64,000 nt of DNA from Macrostomum hystrix (lineage: Eukaryota; Platyhelminthes; Macrostomidae). Below the pieces are notes generated by a model. That model did not search any database, was not told the origin of the DNA, and saw nothing but the letters and a program-made list of their open reading frames with translations. The stretch spans positions 94,501 to 158,500 of the forward strand of contig CATNEN010000015.1 in assembly GCA_950097015.1 (NCBI GenBank), read 5' to 3'. The position numbers were made by a program, and so were the translations under genes. Shown one piece after another: positions 49,934-62,129 of the stretch (positions within the stretch are counted from its first letter, which is position 1; the number at the start of each line of letters is the position of its first letter).

Positions 49934-52900
49934 ATGGAAGTCTTGCAGCCTCCGCTGCTGCTGCTACTCGTGGCTGTTCTGAGTCCATCCGCTGTCTTAA
50001 CTGATAGCAGCTCCAAGCTGGTTCGCATCGAGTTTTTGACTCGCGAGGTTCCCATTGTGAACGATAAGATCTTTGTGGTGAGATGCAGCCCAGACCCATC
50101 TTTGGCTGGCCAGGTGGACGAAATCTACTTTAGCTGGGGCGAACAGCGCATCAGGAACACGAATGACAGTCAGCGAATCGACCTGGGCAACGGCACATTG
50201 CTATTCACTGATGTGGCTTACGATTACAACAAGCTGTTGTGCTACGTGCAGCTGCGCAATTCTACTAATCTGATGAACAGCAAGATCTTCGTGCCGCTTT
50301 TCCCCCTCACCTACGCCTTCAGCGGCACCAACCAGCGGTACCTGCCCAGCTTTAAGTTTGACAGGGACCTGAAACCCGGCTTCGAGACTAAACTCTCCTG
50401 CTACGGCCACTGCTCCTGCCAATTTGAGCAGAAATGGTGAGTTCTTACACCTGCCAAGCCCTCAAAATAAGTCCTCAATCTACACGAGCCTCGCACGTAC
50501 TCCGGCAGGTACATCCGCGTAGACGATCAGGCTGAGAAAGAGCTGGTCCTGGACCTGGACGTGCGCGAACTGGTGGCCTCGCTGTGGCTGAAGTCGGGGC
50601 CGAACATGACCTACAACCTGCTGTTCCATTCCAGCCCGCACTCCAAGAACGCATTGTTCCTTGTGCCCGCTGGCGCGAAGATACAGGTGAGTGGCTGGCT
50701 GGACTACCCTGCCTGCAGCTGGACTGTACTTCAACTCTGGTCTATTCCCCTCCATTGCTGCCAGGTGCTCTGCCGCCTACGCGCCTTCACCGATGGCGAC
50801 GCGCTCGATCGTCACCCGGTGTTGAAGTTCTCGGCAGACGCCGCCGTCGGCATCTTCAACATGCTGCTGGCTGCACCTCCAGTGCCAGTCACCACCCGGC
50901 CTAGATTGATCGAGCGCTGCGACCCGCTCGAGTCTGTTCTGAAAGACACACACGGATCTTGCTTGCCCCACCTGCAGCAGCTGCTGAAGGCTAACGGCAC
51001 TATGGTCAGCGCTGACCGGCTGCGCAACGCGTCAGTTGTTCTGCCGCCTGCTGCAGCCCGCTCATTGGGCCCAGACAACTCACACCTGGTTCACTGTGCC
51101 GCCCTAGCTCAGGTGGGTCTGCGAGCTCCATTGAGATTCGAACTCCCAACCTCTTGGTCTGAGGCTCCAATTGTAACCGCACTGTGTGCACTCTCAATGT
51201 TAACCGACTGTGTGCACTGAAGTACAGAACCTAACTGTTGAAAGCTCCCCTCTGCGCCTCAGGCCCTGTTGTGCTCATCAGCCCTGTGCTCAAACCAGCC
51301 GTGCCGGCAGCACTGCCTGCTGGTGCGCGACCATGTCTGCCACGGTGAGGTGAAACTGCTGCGCCGATTCCCCGACTGCGACAGGTTCCCGGACGAGGAG
51401 TTTGAGCCGGCCTGCCGCGATCGCTTCAGCCTGGAGGACGTCATGCTGCGCCACTCGAGACCGCCCTCCGGTGCTCTGGAGTCCGATGCTTCCGTCAAGC
51501 CCAGGACGTGCTTTTCCAGGCGCGACTTCTGGCGAGGCTTGTTCTACCAGCAGCCCAGCCTTGAGCAGGTGAGACCACACGGACCTGAAGTTTAATATTT
51601 GGTGTAAGGGATTGTAACCTAATAGCTAGAGCGTTGGACTCGCGACTTAAAGGTTTAGGGTTCGATTCCCGACTCAACTGAAGCAATTTTGCCCTTTTTC
51701 AAGATACTAATCTCTGCATTGTTTCAGTTCACGCACCTGTTAGAGGTCAGTTTGGGGTAAAATTAATTTTAGCAATTGTTACACTGACTGCAATCTAAGG
51801 TACACCAGGCTGGTTTTAGTAATCATTAGCCACTTAAGGAATGAATAGATAAATGCATTTAGGGCTAACAATACTCTACAGTAGCCTGCAATGTCCTTCT
51901 GTCTCCGCTCTCGCAGTCGCAGTCCTCGAGCTGCGCCAACTGGAGCTCGGCCAGCAACCGGCTGCTTTCGGCCACCTACTTCGCCAGCCTGCGCAATGCC
52001 GGCAACCAGTGCCGCAATCCCGGGGCCCAGTTCCACCGGCCGTCCTGCGTTGACCGCTCCGATCCCAGGTCTGGCTGAAGCATTGTCCTTTAGGGCTGTC
52101 CCTTCCTTCAGCAGTGCTGGGTCATTTAAGGACCTCCTTTTAGCTATTGCCCTCTGGATGCTTTTTTCGCATCTGATATCATCCTTTGGTTTCATTTGCG
52201 TTAAACTTCTGCATCCTCTCCTCAGGCCTTCAGTATCCTCTCCTCAGGCCTTCAGTATACTCTCCTCAGGCCTTCACTATCATCTGCTCAAGCCTTCCGT
52301 ATACTCTCCTCAGGCCTTCAGTATACTCTCCTCAGGCCTTCACTATCATCTGCTCAAGCCTTCAGTATACTCTCCTCAGGCCTTCAGTATACTCTCCTCA
52401 GGCCTTCAGTATACTCTCCTCAGGCATTCAGTATCCTCTGATCAGGCCTTCAGTATACTCTCCTCAGGTCTTCAGTATACTCTCCTCAGGCTTTCAGTAT
52501 CCTCTGATCAGGCTTTCAGTATCCTCTTCTCTGGCCTTCTCACGCTGATTGAACCCTCCTGACCCCTGTGCCGCAGGTTCTTCGTCACCTGCCAGGTAGC
52601 GGACTGCGCAGACGAGCTGGGCCTGCCGCCGGTCTCCTCCGCTGGCCTATCCGAGCCCATCAAGACCGCAGCCATCGTGGTGGCGCTGGCGGCCCTCATT
52701 GCCCTGTGCGGCTGCGTCACCCTGGTTGTTGTGCTGCGCAGACGCTGCCAGAAGAAGAACAACGCCAAGGTGACCGGCCGCTTTGGTCTGGGATGTGGAT
52801 CTTACAGTCGCTAACAATGCTCACTGAGTTCATTTGTCTTATCCCCCATTCGAATCCCGCCGCCGCAGGAGCCGGGTGAGGAGACGGTCAGTCTGGCCCA

Positions 52901-52999
52901 GAGCCACCAGGTGCTTGCTGGCGAGGGTGCGCCTGACAGGCTGGTCCAGCGGAATGTGAAATTCGGCCAGAAAACCCACCTGGCCAAGACTTATCCCAA
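49934..52999 (+). CDS. ROR-like receptor, ectodomain to juxtamembrane exons (partial)
   Basis: Seven exons: 49934-50436, 50509-50686, 50765-51112, 51263-51568, 51917-52068, 52577-52769, 52869-52999, with consistent phases, 603 codons so far. Signal peptide 1-24 (start at MEVLQPPLLLLL; an upstream in-frame ATG at 49883 exists). Ig-like region about 40-240. Frizzled cysteine-rich domain about 275-390, with CRQHCLLVRDHVCHG and FPDCDRFP close to the ROR pattern. Kringle about 426-514 (CF...W.GLFY, SSCANW, NQCRNPG, ending VTCQVADC; the usual PWC is altered to PSC). TM about 526-550, then RRRCQKK. Ig-Frizzled-Kringle-TM is specific to ROR receptor tyrosine kinases, which bind Wnt5-type ligands. The last exon ends in phase 2 at a good donor (AA|GTGAGT), but I see no kinase exon before 58.9 kb. 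Confidence 0.82.
51113..51215 (-). repeat. tRNA-like sequence in ROR intron 3
   Basis: The minus strand has GGGAGTTCGAATCTC, a B-box/T-arm, preceded by an anticodon-arm-like CCTC-AGACCAA-GAGG and a weak A box. The acceptor stem is not intact. This is probably a tRNA-derived SINE head. Confidence 0.4.
51606..51682 (+). repeat. tRNA-like sequence in ROR intron 4
   Basis: The plus strand has an A-box-like tagctagagcgttggactc and a B box gggttcgattccc at the spacing expected of a tRNA. The acceptor stem does not pair, so it is more likely a SINE head than a working tRNA gene. Confidence 0.45.
52215..52545. repeat. 22-bp minisatellite in ROR intron 5
   Basis: The unit ttcagtatactctcctcagg plus cc repeats about 15 times with variants (atcatctgctcaagcc, ctctgatcaggc). 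It lies in the intron between the Kringle exon and the TM exon. Confidence 0.95.
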
Positions 53000-53454
53000 G
53001 TGAGTTGGCTATGCTTAGGCATAATCATTTGAGCATTGGGACGCTAAATCATCTCCAGCACTGGGAAAGTTTTTTTCTCGTCGTTTAATATTTCATGGCC
53101 TCTGAACATTCTTTAAAAATTTTAACAGAGAATTTCCCTTTGCAAAACCCACTCGAGGTCTAAGCGGTAAAGTAATTTCACTTTCCCTGAACCCCACTGG
53201 GTGGTCTTATCTGTGCAATAGCTTCTGCATTTCCTCTGCTCAGTTGCAGTTGCTTTAAGCCGGGTGTCTGAAAAGCCAGCTGTGCGCACAGCTGCAGACT
53301 TGGCGCCACAAACCCTAGGGCTGTGTTGTATCAATTTGGCTAGCTGATTATTGCCCGGCGTCTCTTGCTGTAACTGGTTTTTACACTTTGGACCAGGCGA
53401 GGATCGAGTGCTAGACCTGTCTGGTGTCATGCCGTCACAGATGAATACTTTAAC

Positions 53455-55147
53455 TAGCCATTGCCAGTGCCTCAAGCAATGTGATAGCAGTATTAATCAA
53501 TAACAATTACCAGTGCCTCGAGCAATGTGATAGCAGTATTAATCAATAACAATTACCAGTGCCTCGAGCAATGTGATAGCAGTATTAATCAATAACAATT
53601 ACCAGTGCCTCGAGCAATGTGATAGCAGTATTAATTAATAACAATTGCCAGTGCCTCGAGCGATGTGATAGCAGTATTAATCAATAACAATTACCAGTGC
53701 CTCGAGCGATGTGATAGCAGTATTAATCAATAACAATTGCCAGTGCCTCGAGCGATGTGATAGCAGTATTAATCAATAACAATTGCCAGTGCCTCGAGCA
53801 ATGTGATAGCAGTATTAATCAATAACAATGGCCAGTGCCTCGAGCAATGTGATAGCAGTATTAATCAATAACAATTGCCAGTGCCTCAAGCAATGTGATA
53901 GCAGTATTAATCAATAACAATGTCCAGTGCCCCAAGCAATGTGGTCGCAGTATTAATCAATAACAATTGCCAGTGCCTCAAGCAATGTGGTCGCAGTATT
54001 AATCAATAACAATGTCCAGTGCCCCAAGCAATGTGTTGACAGTATTAATCAATAACAATGTCCAGTGCCCCAAGCAATGTGGTAGCAGTATTAATCAATA
54101 ACAATGGCCAGTGCCTCGAGCAATGTGATAGCAGTATTAATCAATAACAATGGCCAGTGCCTCGAGCAATGTGATGACAGTATTAATCAATAACAATGGC
54201 CAGTGCCTCGAGCAATGTGATAGCAGTATTAATCAATAACAATTGCCAGTGCCTCAAGCAATGTGATGACAGTATTAATCAATAACGATGGCCAGTGCCT
54301 CAAGCAAGGTGATGACAGTATTAATCAATAACAATGGCCAGTGCCTCAAGCAATGTGATGACAGTATTAATCAATAACAATTGCCAGTGCCTCAAGCAAT
54401 GTGATAGCAGTATTAATCAATAACAATTACCAGTGCCTCGAGCAATGTGATAGCAGTATTAATTAATAACAATTGCCAGTGCCTCGAGCAATGTGATAGC
54501 AGTATTAATCAATAACAATTGCCAGTGCCTCAAGCAATGTGATGACAGTATTAATCAATAACAATGGCCAGTGCCTCAAGCAAGGTGATGACAGTATTAA
54601 TCAATAACAATGGCCAGTGCCTCAAGCAATGTGATGACAGTATTAATCAATAACAATGTCCAGTGCCTCAAGCAATGTGATGACAGTATTAATCAATAAC
54701 AATGGCCAGTGCCCCAAGCAATGTGATGACAGTATTAATCAATAACAATGTCCAGTGCCCCAAGCAATGTGTTGACAGTATTAATCAATAACAATGGCCA
54801 GTGCCTCAAGCAAGTGATGACAGTATTAATCAATAACAATTGCCAGTGCCTCGAGCAATGTGATAGCAGTATTAATCAATAACAATTGCAAGTGCCCCAA
54901 GCAATGTGGTAGCAGTATTAATCAATAACAATTGCCAGTGCCTCGAGCAATGTGATAGCAGTATTAATCAATAACAATGGCCAGTGCCTCGAGCAATGTG
55001 ATAGCAGTATTAATCAGTAACAATGGCCAGTGCCTCAAGCAATGTGATGACAGTATTAATCAATAACAATGGCCAGTGCCCCAAGCAATGTGTTGACAGT
55101 ATTAATCAATAACAATGTCCAGTGCCCCAAGCAATGTGGTAGCAGTA
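53455..55147. repeat. 46-bp minisatellite, about 37 copies, downstream of the last ROR exon seen
   Basis: The unit caatgtgatagcagtattaa tcaataacaattgccagtgc ctcgag is repeated over 1.7 kb with a limited set of variant sites (tagc/tgac, ttgcc/tggcc/tgtcc/ttacc, tcgag/tcaag/cccaag). Variants recur in blocks, indicating unequal exchange of multi-unit segments. Confidence 0.97.
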
Positions 55148-56004
55148 TAACAGTATTCTCTATGCTAACAGGTGGCCCCTCTTGGCTCACTAAACTGAAT
55201 CAGCTGTCCATTGTGCTCCGCTAGCTGTCGTACTAATTGAGACTTTTGTAAAGCCAGTCTCTGCGCCTCTGTGCCAAGCCTCTATTACGGGTCAGCGCGT
55301 CTGAAAACAAACCCATGAGTCGCTCTCAATGAATATCAGCGCTGCTTTTATTCTTTCTGGACAATGTAGAGAGCTGCTAGTTTGGAGTGGGTGAGGCTGG
55401 CCAGGTGCACAGATAAGCTGCACAGTAGCAGCTGTATTGACTGGGATGCTACCTTACCCAAGCATTGCTAGCTGGCTGCCTATTGACACTGGAGCTCGTT
55501 TTAGTCTCCGTGTGCAATGCTCTTCTTGAGCACTTCTCAACTACTAAATACCCCTGCCGCATGCCCCAAATATCTCGGGCTGGGCTCTGTAAGTTGTACT
55601 CGTAAATTAGAAATTTACCTAGTCATTAGACCCTCCGATATGCCAAGTAACTCGAGGGATAGGACTCTCTGAAAAGCCAGTAGAGCCCAGGCCTTCCTTA
55701 CTCCTGACATGCAGCTCCTACCAGCTGTTTATGCGCATAGGAAATTAATCATTACAATTGACTAACTTTACAAACTTCGTAGCAAATACTGGCTAGAATT
55801 TAGTATAAAAAACTATTTGCGCACCTGCTGAGCAGCTATCTATAATTCCTACGATTTTGTCTCCGAAAAAATACATTTATCCCCCACTTGGGCTGGGGGA
55901 TGGCTCCGCCAATAGGAAAGCAAGATTCATTTATCTAGCCCGGCCAGTTTTTTACTATAGACTACAGACTTTGGCGCCGTCAGCCAAGCGAGGGATAAAT
56001 AGAG
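55148..56004. other. No gene seen
   Basis: Presumed intron of the ROR-like gene if its kinase lies further right. No exon with kinase motifs (GxGxxG, HRDLA, DFG) is visible. Confidence 0.5.
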
Positions 56005-56006
56005 TA

Positions 56007-56139
56007 TTACCCCTATGGATTCATTTAATTTGGGCCTTAAGAGTGACCTCGGGCTGCATTTCGTAGCTCGGCTTCGCCTCGGCCAATAAATGCAGCCTCG
56101 GTCACTCTATCGGCCAAATAAATAAATCCATAGGGATAA
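56007..56139. mobile_element. 133-bp fold-back MITE with TA target sites
   Basis: The two halves are inverted repeats almost end to end: TTACCCCTATGGATTCATTT against TTATCCCTATGGATTTATTT, continuing through gagtgacc and gctgcattt. TA flanks it at 56005-56006 and 56140-56141. The right TA also serves as the left TA of the neighbouring element. Confidence 0.8.
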
Positions 56140-56141
56140 TA

Positions 56142-57201
56142 TAGGATTTTTCGTTCGATTTCATAAAATAGCCATTTGATTTTGTCCATAGAAGTTGGCA
56201 GCGCAGCCATAGAGTCTATGGCATTATAGTGCGCTGTTTTCGGATTGAATTCATAACTTTGCCACTTCATTTCGACATACCCAGTAGAAAGGCAACAGAA
56301 AAGTCGATGCGCTTGTCCAGTACAGAAAGAACTGTTAAAAACAGAAAGCTGTGTATTTAAGTCACATGAGGAAGTAGACAGTTGCAACAGTGAAATCAGT
56401 TATGTCCGCCAAAGTTAATGCTCGTTCGCTGCAGCAAGCTACAAATGTCACATTAATCGCTGCTCATTGATGCACAGGGGCAGAAACCGCATCACATGTC
56501 GTTCCCAGGCTAGGCACTTCGCGGCGGAAATTTCCTCTAGTGCAACGTAGCCGCAGCGGAAAAGCACCATGTGTCTACACTGCGTTAGGTTGATGCCATC
56601 AGGCGGATTGCTAAGTTCCTGTTGAAGCTCAGGTGTTGCTAGCTGGCGTTTTAGCGAAGCCTTGAGACACTGATTGAGGTACTGAGACCAATATCGACAG
56701 CATGCGTCGTGTGCAGTTTCGCCTTCATCTCCTTTAATGTCAACATTGGATTGTCTTCTATGTCAGAAACGAGTTCTTGTACGATTGGATCGGCCAGCTT
56801 CTTAGGATTGTTTCCTCCTTTCGGCAGCTTGTCGATGCGCCCAGTCTCTTCGTACACCTTCACTATGGAGTACACTGTCTGTTTGTTGATGTTGAGCCAT
56901 CGCGCTATGTCCGTCACTTTCTCACCCCTGTTCATTGCTTCAATGACAAGATGCCTTCTGTCGTTTCCAATGGACGCGTATGCAGCCATTTTTAGGCACA
57001 CAAGGAAGGTGACTGTTGCCCAAGGAGAGGACACGTTCAAATAGGCTTTTCATTCCTATGAGAGGTTTGGCCGAAATGAAGTCGAAGTCAAGTCGAAATG
57101 AAGTGGCAAAGTTATGAATTTAATCGGAAAACAGCGCACTTGCCATAGACTCTATGGCCGCGCTGCCAACTGCTATGGACGAAATCAAACGAAAAAACCT
57201 A
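56142..57201 (-). mobile_element. Nonautonomous IS630/Tc1-type element, about 1.06 kb
   Basis: Long terminal inverted repeats (56142-56276 and 57091-57201) share ccatagagtctatgg and aattcataactttgccactt words. The ends read TAGG(A/T)TTTTTCG and are flanked by TA (56140-56141 and 57202-57203). Inside is a truncated transposase N-terminus. The left repeat carries a 22-bp insertion relative to the right one. Confidence 0.8.
56651..57040 (-). pseudogene. Truncated Tc1/IS630-type transposase, N-terminal HTH part
   Basis: 129 codons begin with a paired-like helix-turn-helix: LVIEAMNRGEKVTDIARWL, then INKQTVYSIVKVYEETG, a basic linker (DKLPKGGNNPKKL) and a second HTH-like segment (LTLKEMKAKL). This is the DNA-binding half of Tc1/IS630 transposases. 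The catalytic DDE/D half is absent and the frame stops within the element. Confidence 0.75.
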
Positions 57202-57203
57202 TA

Positions 57204-58938
57204 CCATATACTTATGCTTACGTAATGATGGGTTCAATAGTCGGTTTTGAGTGCTTAAATGTCGAGCCAGTCAATGTCACTCTGCGCGAACGAGTGCCAT
57301 GGACATTGTATAGGTTTCTTTCGCGATTTGCGAAAATAGAAATGCGACAACAGTTTCATTGCATGCCGGAAAGTGATGTCTATGGCCTTATGTGTATGTC
57401 TTTATCGAAGTTCTCCTTTAGAAACAGCCGCCAACATGCATACACTGTAAAATATTGCATTATTTTACAATCGCTTCGCGCACTCGTGCCAAGACATTTA
57501 AGCACGCAAAACCAAGTACTGAATACTATATTTAAGCTAGAAAACTGGCTATTGAGCAGCATTACGATTTAATTCTGGAGTCTCGACCATCAACTTTGCA
57601 TTTATTGCGTGCATTAAATGACTCGGCGTCCCTCATTGTCTAAAAAGCATTCAATGCAGGCCAGCCGATATGGCCTGCTAGAATATTATTGTCGTGCCTA
57701 AGCTAGGTTATTTCCCGTGGCCAAAAGTGCAACAATTTCGGGACATTCTTGCAGCATAGCCGGCCTCAGTGCGAGCTGGGAATTCCGATGTCGGTAAAAG
57801 GTCAGAGCTGGGCTGCGCAGACATACCAGTGTATGTGTGCTTACATAGACCGTTGTTTTGACAATGCGTTAGGTGGACCACTTAGTTTTGGTTAGAAAAT
57901 TGGGGAATAAACCTAATTTGGGACGCTTGGAAAATACTGTTGCATTTTTAAGCTCAAGAGGTCTTCAATTTGAGTGAATTGAACTGTTTGAACTGTGTTT
58001 TTAGGTGGACCAGGTTTAAACGGACCTTTAGAACAAGGTGGTGTAAGTGGACCAATATACTAGACAAGTAAGATTCCTAAACAGTCAATTTTTTCCGTAC
58101 TTGCGAAGCATGAAAGCTATGCAGAAATTTTTCTGCATAGAAATTTTTTTCTATTTTTATTTGTTTAAAAATTGTTTAACAATGCAGTAGTGAGTAACTG
58201 ATAGTATAGGTACTAAAATACATTTTCGGAAAAGTTTATGAGATATATATGATGAAATAAAGTGAAAAATGCGAATAAAATTTACCAGACATTACTAAAC
58301 TGCAAAGCAAAACTTAAACAAGAGTGAATAATTAGACAATAATTGTTAGCATTTTTTAGACGTGCAGTACGAAAAATACATAGTTTTGCCATTAGACAAG
58401 CCAAGCCAAAGTTTTTACATTCAAGTACGGTTTTAAGCTGCAGTTTGAAGGCACGCAGCGTTACGAGGAGAGGCGTTACAAATCAATTGTAAAAATGGTG
58501 GGTACACCGCGAAATGATAGGAAAAATTGCTAAGGCTAACTGCCTCAATGTCACGTCGGTATGCTAGAATATTTAAATGAATTTTTTTTCCAGAATATTC
58601 ATTTATTCTGGAGAGATATTCAAAACCTTTCAGAGACCTATTACGTGCAATGTACTTGCAACAACGGGTGCGGCCTTGTAAGGGGTATATAATATTTCTG
58701 ATATTTTGGGCACAGCTCTTTTTAGGGCTAAACGCCAATATTTATGGTACTCTAGTGTAAAAGAAAATGGTGCATCTTGCAAACGATACAATCGAATTTT
58801 TGCTATCGAGGTGACATAATTAATCAATCTCAGCCATCAATTATTGAGGTTAGGGACGATATTATTGAATAAGTCCTGAGTGAGCTCAGCGCAACAGAAA
58901 AAGGTACCATGAGTTCGTGAGACTTAGAGCCGAACCAG
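57204..58938. other. No gene seen
   Basis: Frames such as 57114-57572 (+) and 58433-58738 (-) carry no domain or splice support. It includes the 3' flank of the tyrosine-recombinase gene. Confidence 0.5.
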
Positions 58939-61900
58939 CTATTTTTTTAGTTTCTGAATTTCATTAAAAAACTTGCTTTTAAGCTTCAGAACAGATCGAT
59001 CCTTCAGAGCTGGCTCATCTAGCTTTAGCTTATGCAGTGCATTTAATCCAGGAACTTTTCCACCTGATTCTTCGAGCATTCTTTGGAAAGCACGTTGGAA
59101 CGCCGCGTCCTCCGCTTCTGACCACTTGACATGCACCTGCTTTAGCTTTCGGTCTTTCTTCCTGCTGACTTTAGACGGAGGTTCGAAGGAGGGATCATCC
59201 TCGGAGGAATCAGGCGGAGAATTCGGATGCGATTTTGTCTCCGGCTTTCTCTTTTTCTTAGATTCTTTTAATTCCTTCAAAGAAAGAGGTGCACCGCGAA
59301 AATCAAGCTCTGTCTGCTGTTCGTCATACTGTTCTGATGGAGCTCCGGAGGTAATGCGACATGGACGCTTTGATTTCCTCAGGGTGGAATTAGCTGGTTG
59401 TGGTCGCTTTCTAATCAAACAAGACTTGCTACTCAAACTTTCTTCATTCTCGTTTGCTGACTTTGCTGACTTCTTTGTCTTGGAAACAACTTCGGCCTCA
59501 TTCGAGTCATCCAAATCAACGTCAATGTCATCAACCTCGATTTCCTCCAGTTTCTTTCCTTTCAGCTGATCTAGCTTCCCAGATTCAATCGCAAGCATCA
59601 GCTTTCCGACTTTTGCTAACTCGATTGTTCGCTCATGAATTCGATAAAACGTATGATGCACTTGGAGGCTGTGGCCTAGATGTCTGGACAGCCAGCCTAA
59701 TTCGTTTTCATTCAATTCGAGGATTTGTGACACTGTTGCCACATATTTCCTCAGTTTTGTTGACGTTAAGCGTTCAGGATGTTTTAGGTCTGCACACTTT
59801 GAAGTGACATTTTGAATGGCTTCAAACGGTGATAGATAACGCATTCCGTTGAGCATGCCAAAAACGTACTCGTTGCCCGTTGGCGAATGGCGCGTGCTTA
59901 TGAGCTTATCTATTAGAGTGGCCACCTCTAGGGGCACAAGCAGAGGAACCTTTTTTTCTGCTCGTTTGCCGCGGACATACGGAAGAAACATTCGCCCTTT
60001 AATTTTTAACTCAAGCTCACTGAGTAGAGAGTCAGTAGTGTCGTCATCTTCTTGATCGAGCTTTTTTGCTGCTTCCCAGTCTTTAAGCGTCAATTTGAAG
60101 GTTTCTGACGCTCGCCTTCTGTTCAAAATCATGAGGCGGACTGCAACTAGCTCAGCAACGCTTTTCCAGTAGGCAGGTTCGGATAGATTATCATCAGCAA
60201 CCTGTGCCAGCGCCTGCTTTAAATGACATGTGATGGTCCTAATGTCCTCCGTCAAGGGCAGAGTTTCGGCTTTGTCGGCTTTTCTTTCCTTTAAAGTTAA
60301 ATGTGCGATGGTTGTAACTTTTCGCTTCCAAAGACTCTCAAAGACGGAAATAAAGTTTCTTCTTTCCTCAACCTTTGATTTAAGATCGCTTTTTAAGGCG
60401 AAAACCATGGAGACTTCGGCAGCCGTCTTCAGGCTAAAGCCGATTTTTAGCGCAATCGAAGGAATGTCAAAGCTGTCAGATGTCGCTTCGCTTTTCTTGC
60501 TCATAAATCCTGCGACTGTTCTTGTCGCCTCAACAAGATCATCGAAATTACGAGCGGTTAGTGAATTCTCCAAATCAATGGACGGCTTCTCTACACGATC
60601 TCTAAACGCTACTAACAAGCGTGCAAGCTCCCTCATCTTAGTCGAAACAATCTGTCGGCCTGTCTTTCCAGCTGTGTAGCCTTCAAACCAAAAGTGTCCA
60701 AGACTTAAAATTAATTTGTCAGAGCGGACGACTGTAGAAAGATGGTCCTTTTTCATTCGGCTGAGCAGATCTTGGTATTCTTGAGGAAACGTTGAAGGGA
60801 GGCACGACGACAGCAACAGACAATTTCCTTGCGAAGCAGCATCCGAACGACTTGTAGATTTCGAGTTGATTCTAAATTTGCAGCGGTCCCAGTGTCGACT
60901 TATTTCGCGTCCATAAAAAAATCCAAAGCAGTGAACACAAGGCAGATAGGTGTGTACTTCCGCAGACTCCATGGTCACGCTTTTCTCCCGACAGACAATA
61001 ATTTTACCGTCCTTTTCATCCTTCAGTACAGCAATGTTGTGATGAAAATCGCCTAGAAGTCGCAGTCTGTCCATCTCCCGATTGTAACCTAACAGAGGAA
61101 TTAAAAAATGTTGCCAAATAAATACACGATACGATCACAAAAAAGAATAATCGATTTATATAATAATTGAAATCATACATCTAGAGGTTCTTAATAGAAC
61201 CTGTTACGCACGAGTACATTCTGACTTGCCTCTCAGACAAAATTAAGAATAGCTAGTCTATAATAGAAAAGAAAACACAAAAATCTTAACTACGAACCAT
61301 TCATTCAAGCTATCTAGACAATCTAAACAAAAAAGCTGCTTTAACTTAGACGATGAAAGAAACTTGAAGAAAAGAAACTTAACTAAAAGAAGCAGATCAA
61401 CTTAGACTTACCATCTGAATTAGAATCATACGAAAGCGCGCGCTGCACGTCTAGTTGATCACTATGACAACGAAGGATATGCCTTCGTATTTTCGAAAAC
61501 AGCTGATTACAAAAAACGCAATTGTGGCGCTTCTTCTCAAATGATCGGCCGTTCATCTTCTTCTGTGCATTTAACTCAATTTTTTCATTTTCATCAGCAA
61601 TCATTTGAAGAGCTGGATGTAGTTCTGCCGACAACTCCTCGAGCTCAACGTCGCTAAAGTCGAATTCAGGCCCACCATCAACATTCCCAGCAGCAGTACT
61701 TTCTTCAACACAGGAATTCATCACCTTCTCAAACTCTTCGTCGTCATCTAAATCACTTGCTTCGCTTTCATCGCTCTCATCTAAGTCAACTTTTAATTTT
61801 CTAAAGCCAGCAACACCTAACTGCAACTTATTCATAACACGACTTCTAAGAGCAGTGAGCCTTGAATTTGAAACGTCATTCGTCGACGGGACATTCATCC

Positions 61901-62129
61901 TCGTAGTCTGCTTCAAGGGAGGACGTCCGAAAGAATTCTGAGTAGCTGTCGTCAACCTGGCCGATGCTGAGGGTTGTTCACGCAACTTCTGAACTGATGT
62001 CGGCTTGGTCACTGCCTTCTCTAAACTCGGTTCATCGCCAGACGCGCACAGCTCGCTGTCGCAAGCGTCAGCATCAGCAGGTACATTGGAAGATCCCTCT
62101 GCTTGTGGGATGGTCACGTCGCTGTCCAT
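58939..62129 (-). CDS. Tyrosine-recombinase-like protein with zinc fingers and a SANT-like C-terminus (2 exons, 955 aa)
   Basis: Exon 1 is 61412-62129 and exon 2 is 58939-61088; the donor GATG|GTAAGT and acceptor TTAG|GTTACAAT join in phase 1 and give 2868 nt. Exon 1 is acidic and ends in a C2H2 finger (CVFCNQLFSKIRRHILRCH). Exon 2 opens with a second finger (CVHCFGFFYGREISRHWDRC). A helical core follows, then a pattern matching tyrosine recombinases: box A R in NRRRASETFKLTLKDW (exon-2 residue R321), Lys near 374-375, box B TKLRKYVAT (R442, with Thr in place of the usual His), SRHLGH (H468) and the nucleophile in HHTFYR (Y477). The C-terminus (about 645-711) is Myb/SANT-like with W.EAEDAAFQRAF. 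In animals such domains come from Crypton-like elements; whether this is mobile or domesticated is unclear. Confidence 0.72.

Noticed and set aside
53461-55147. CRISPR-like array (regularly spaced repeats)
   Set aside because: The repeats are contiguous 46-bp units with no unique spacers, in an animal genome; it is a minisatellite.
57114-57572. 152-codon plus-strand frame
   Set aside because: It begins inside the inverted repeat of a transposon, has no domain and shows AT-rich noncoding composition.
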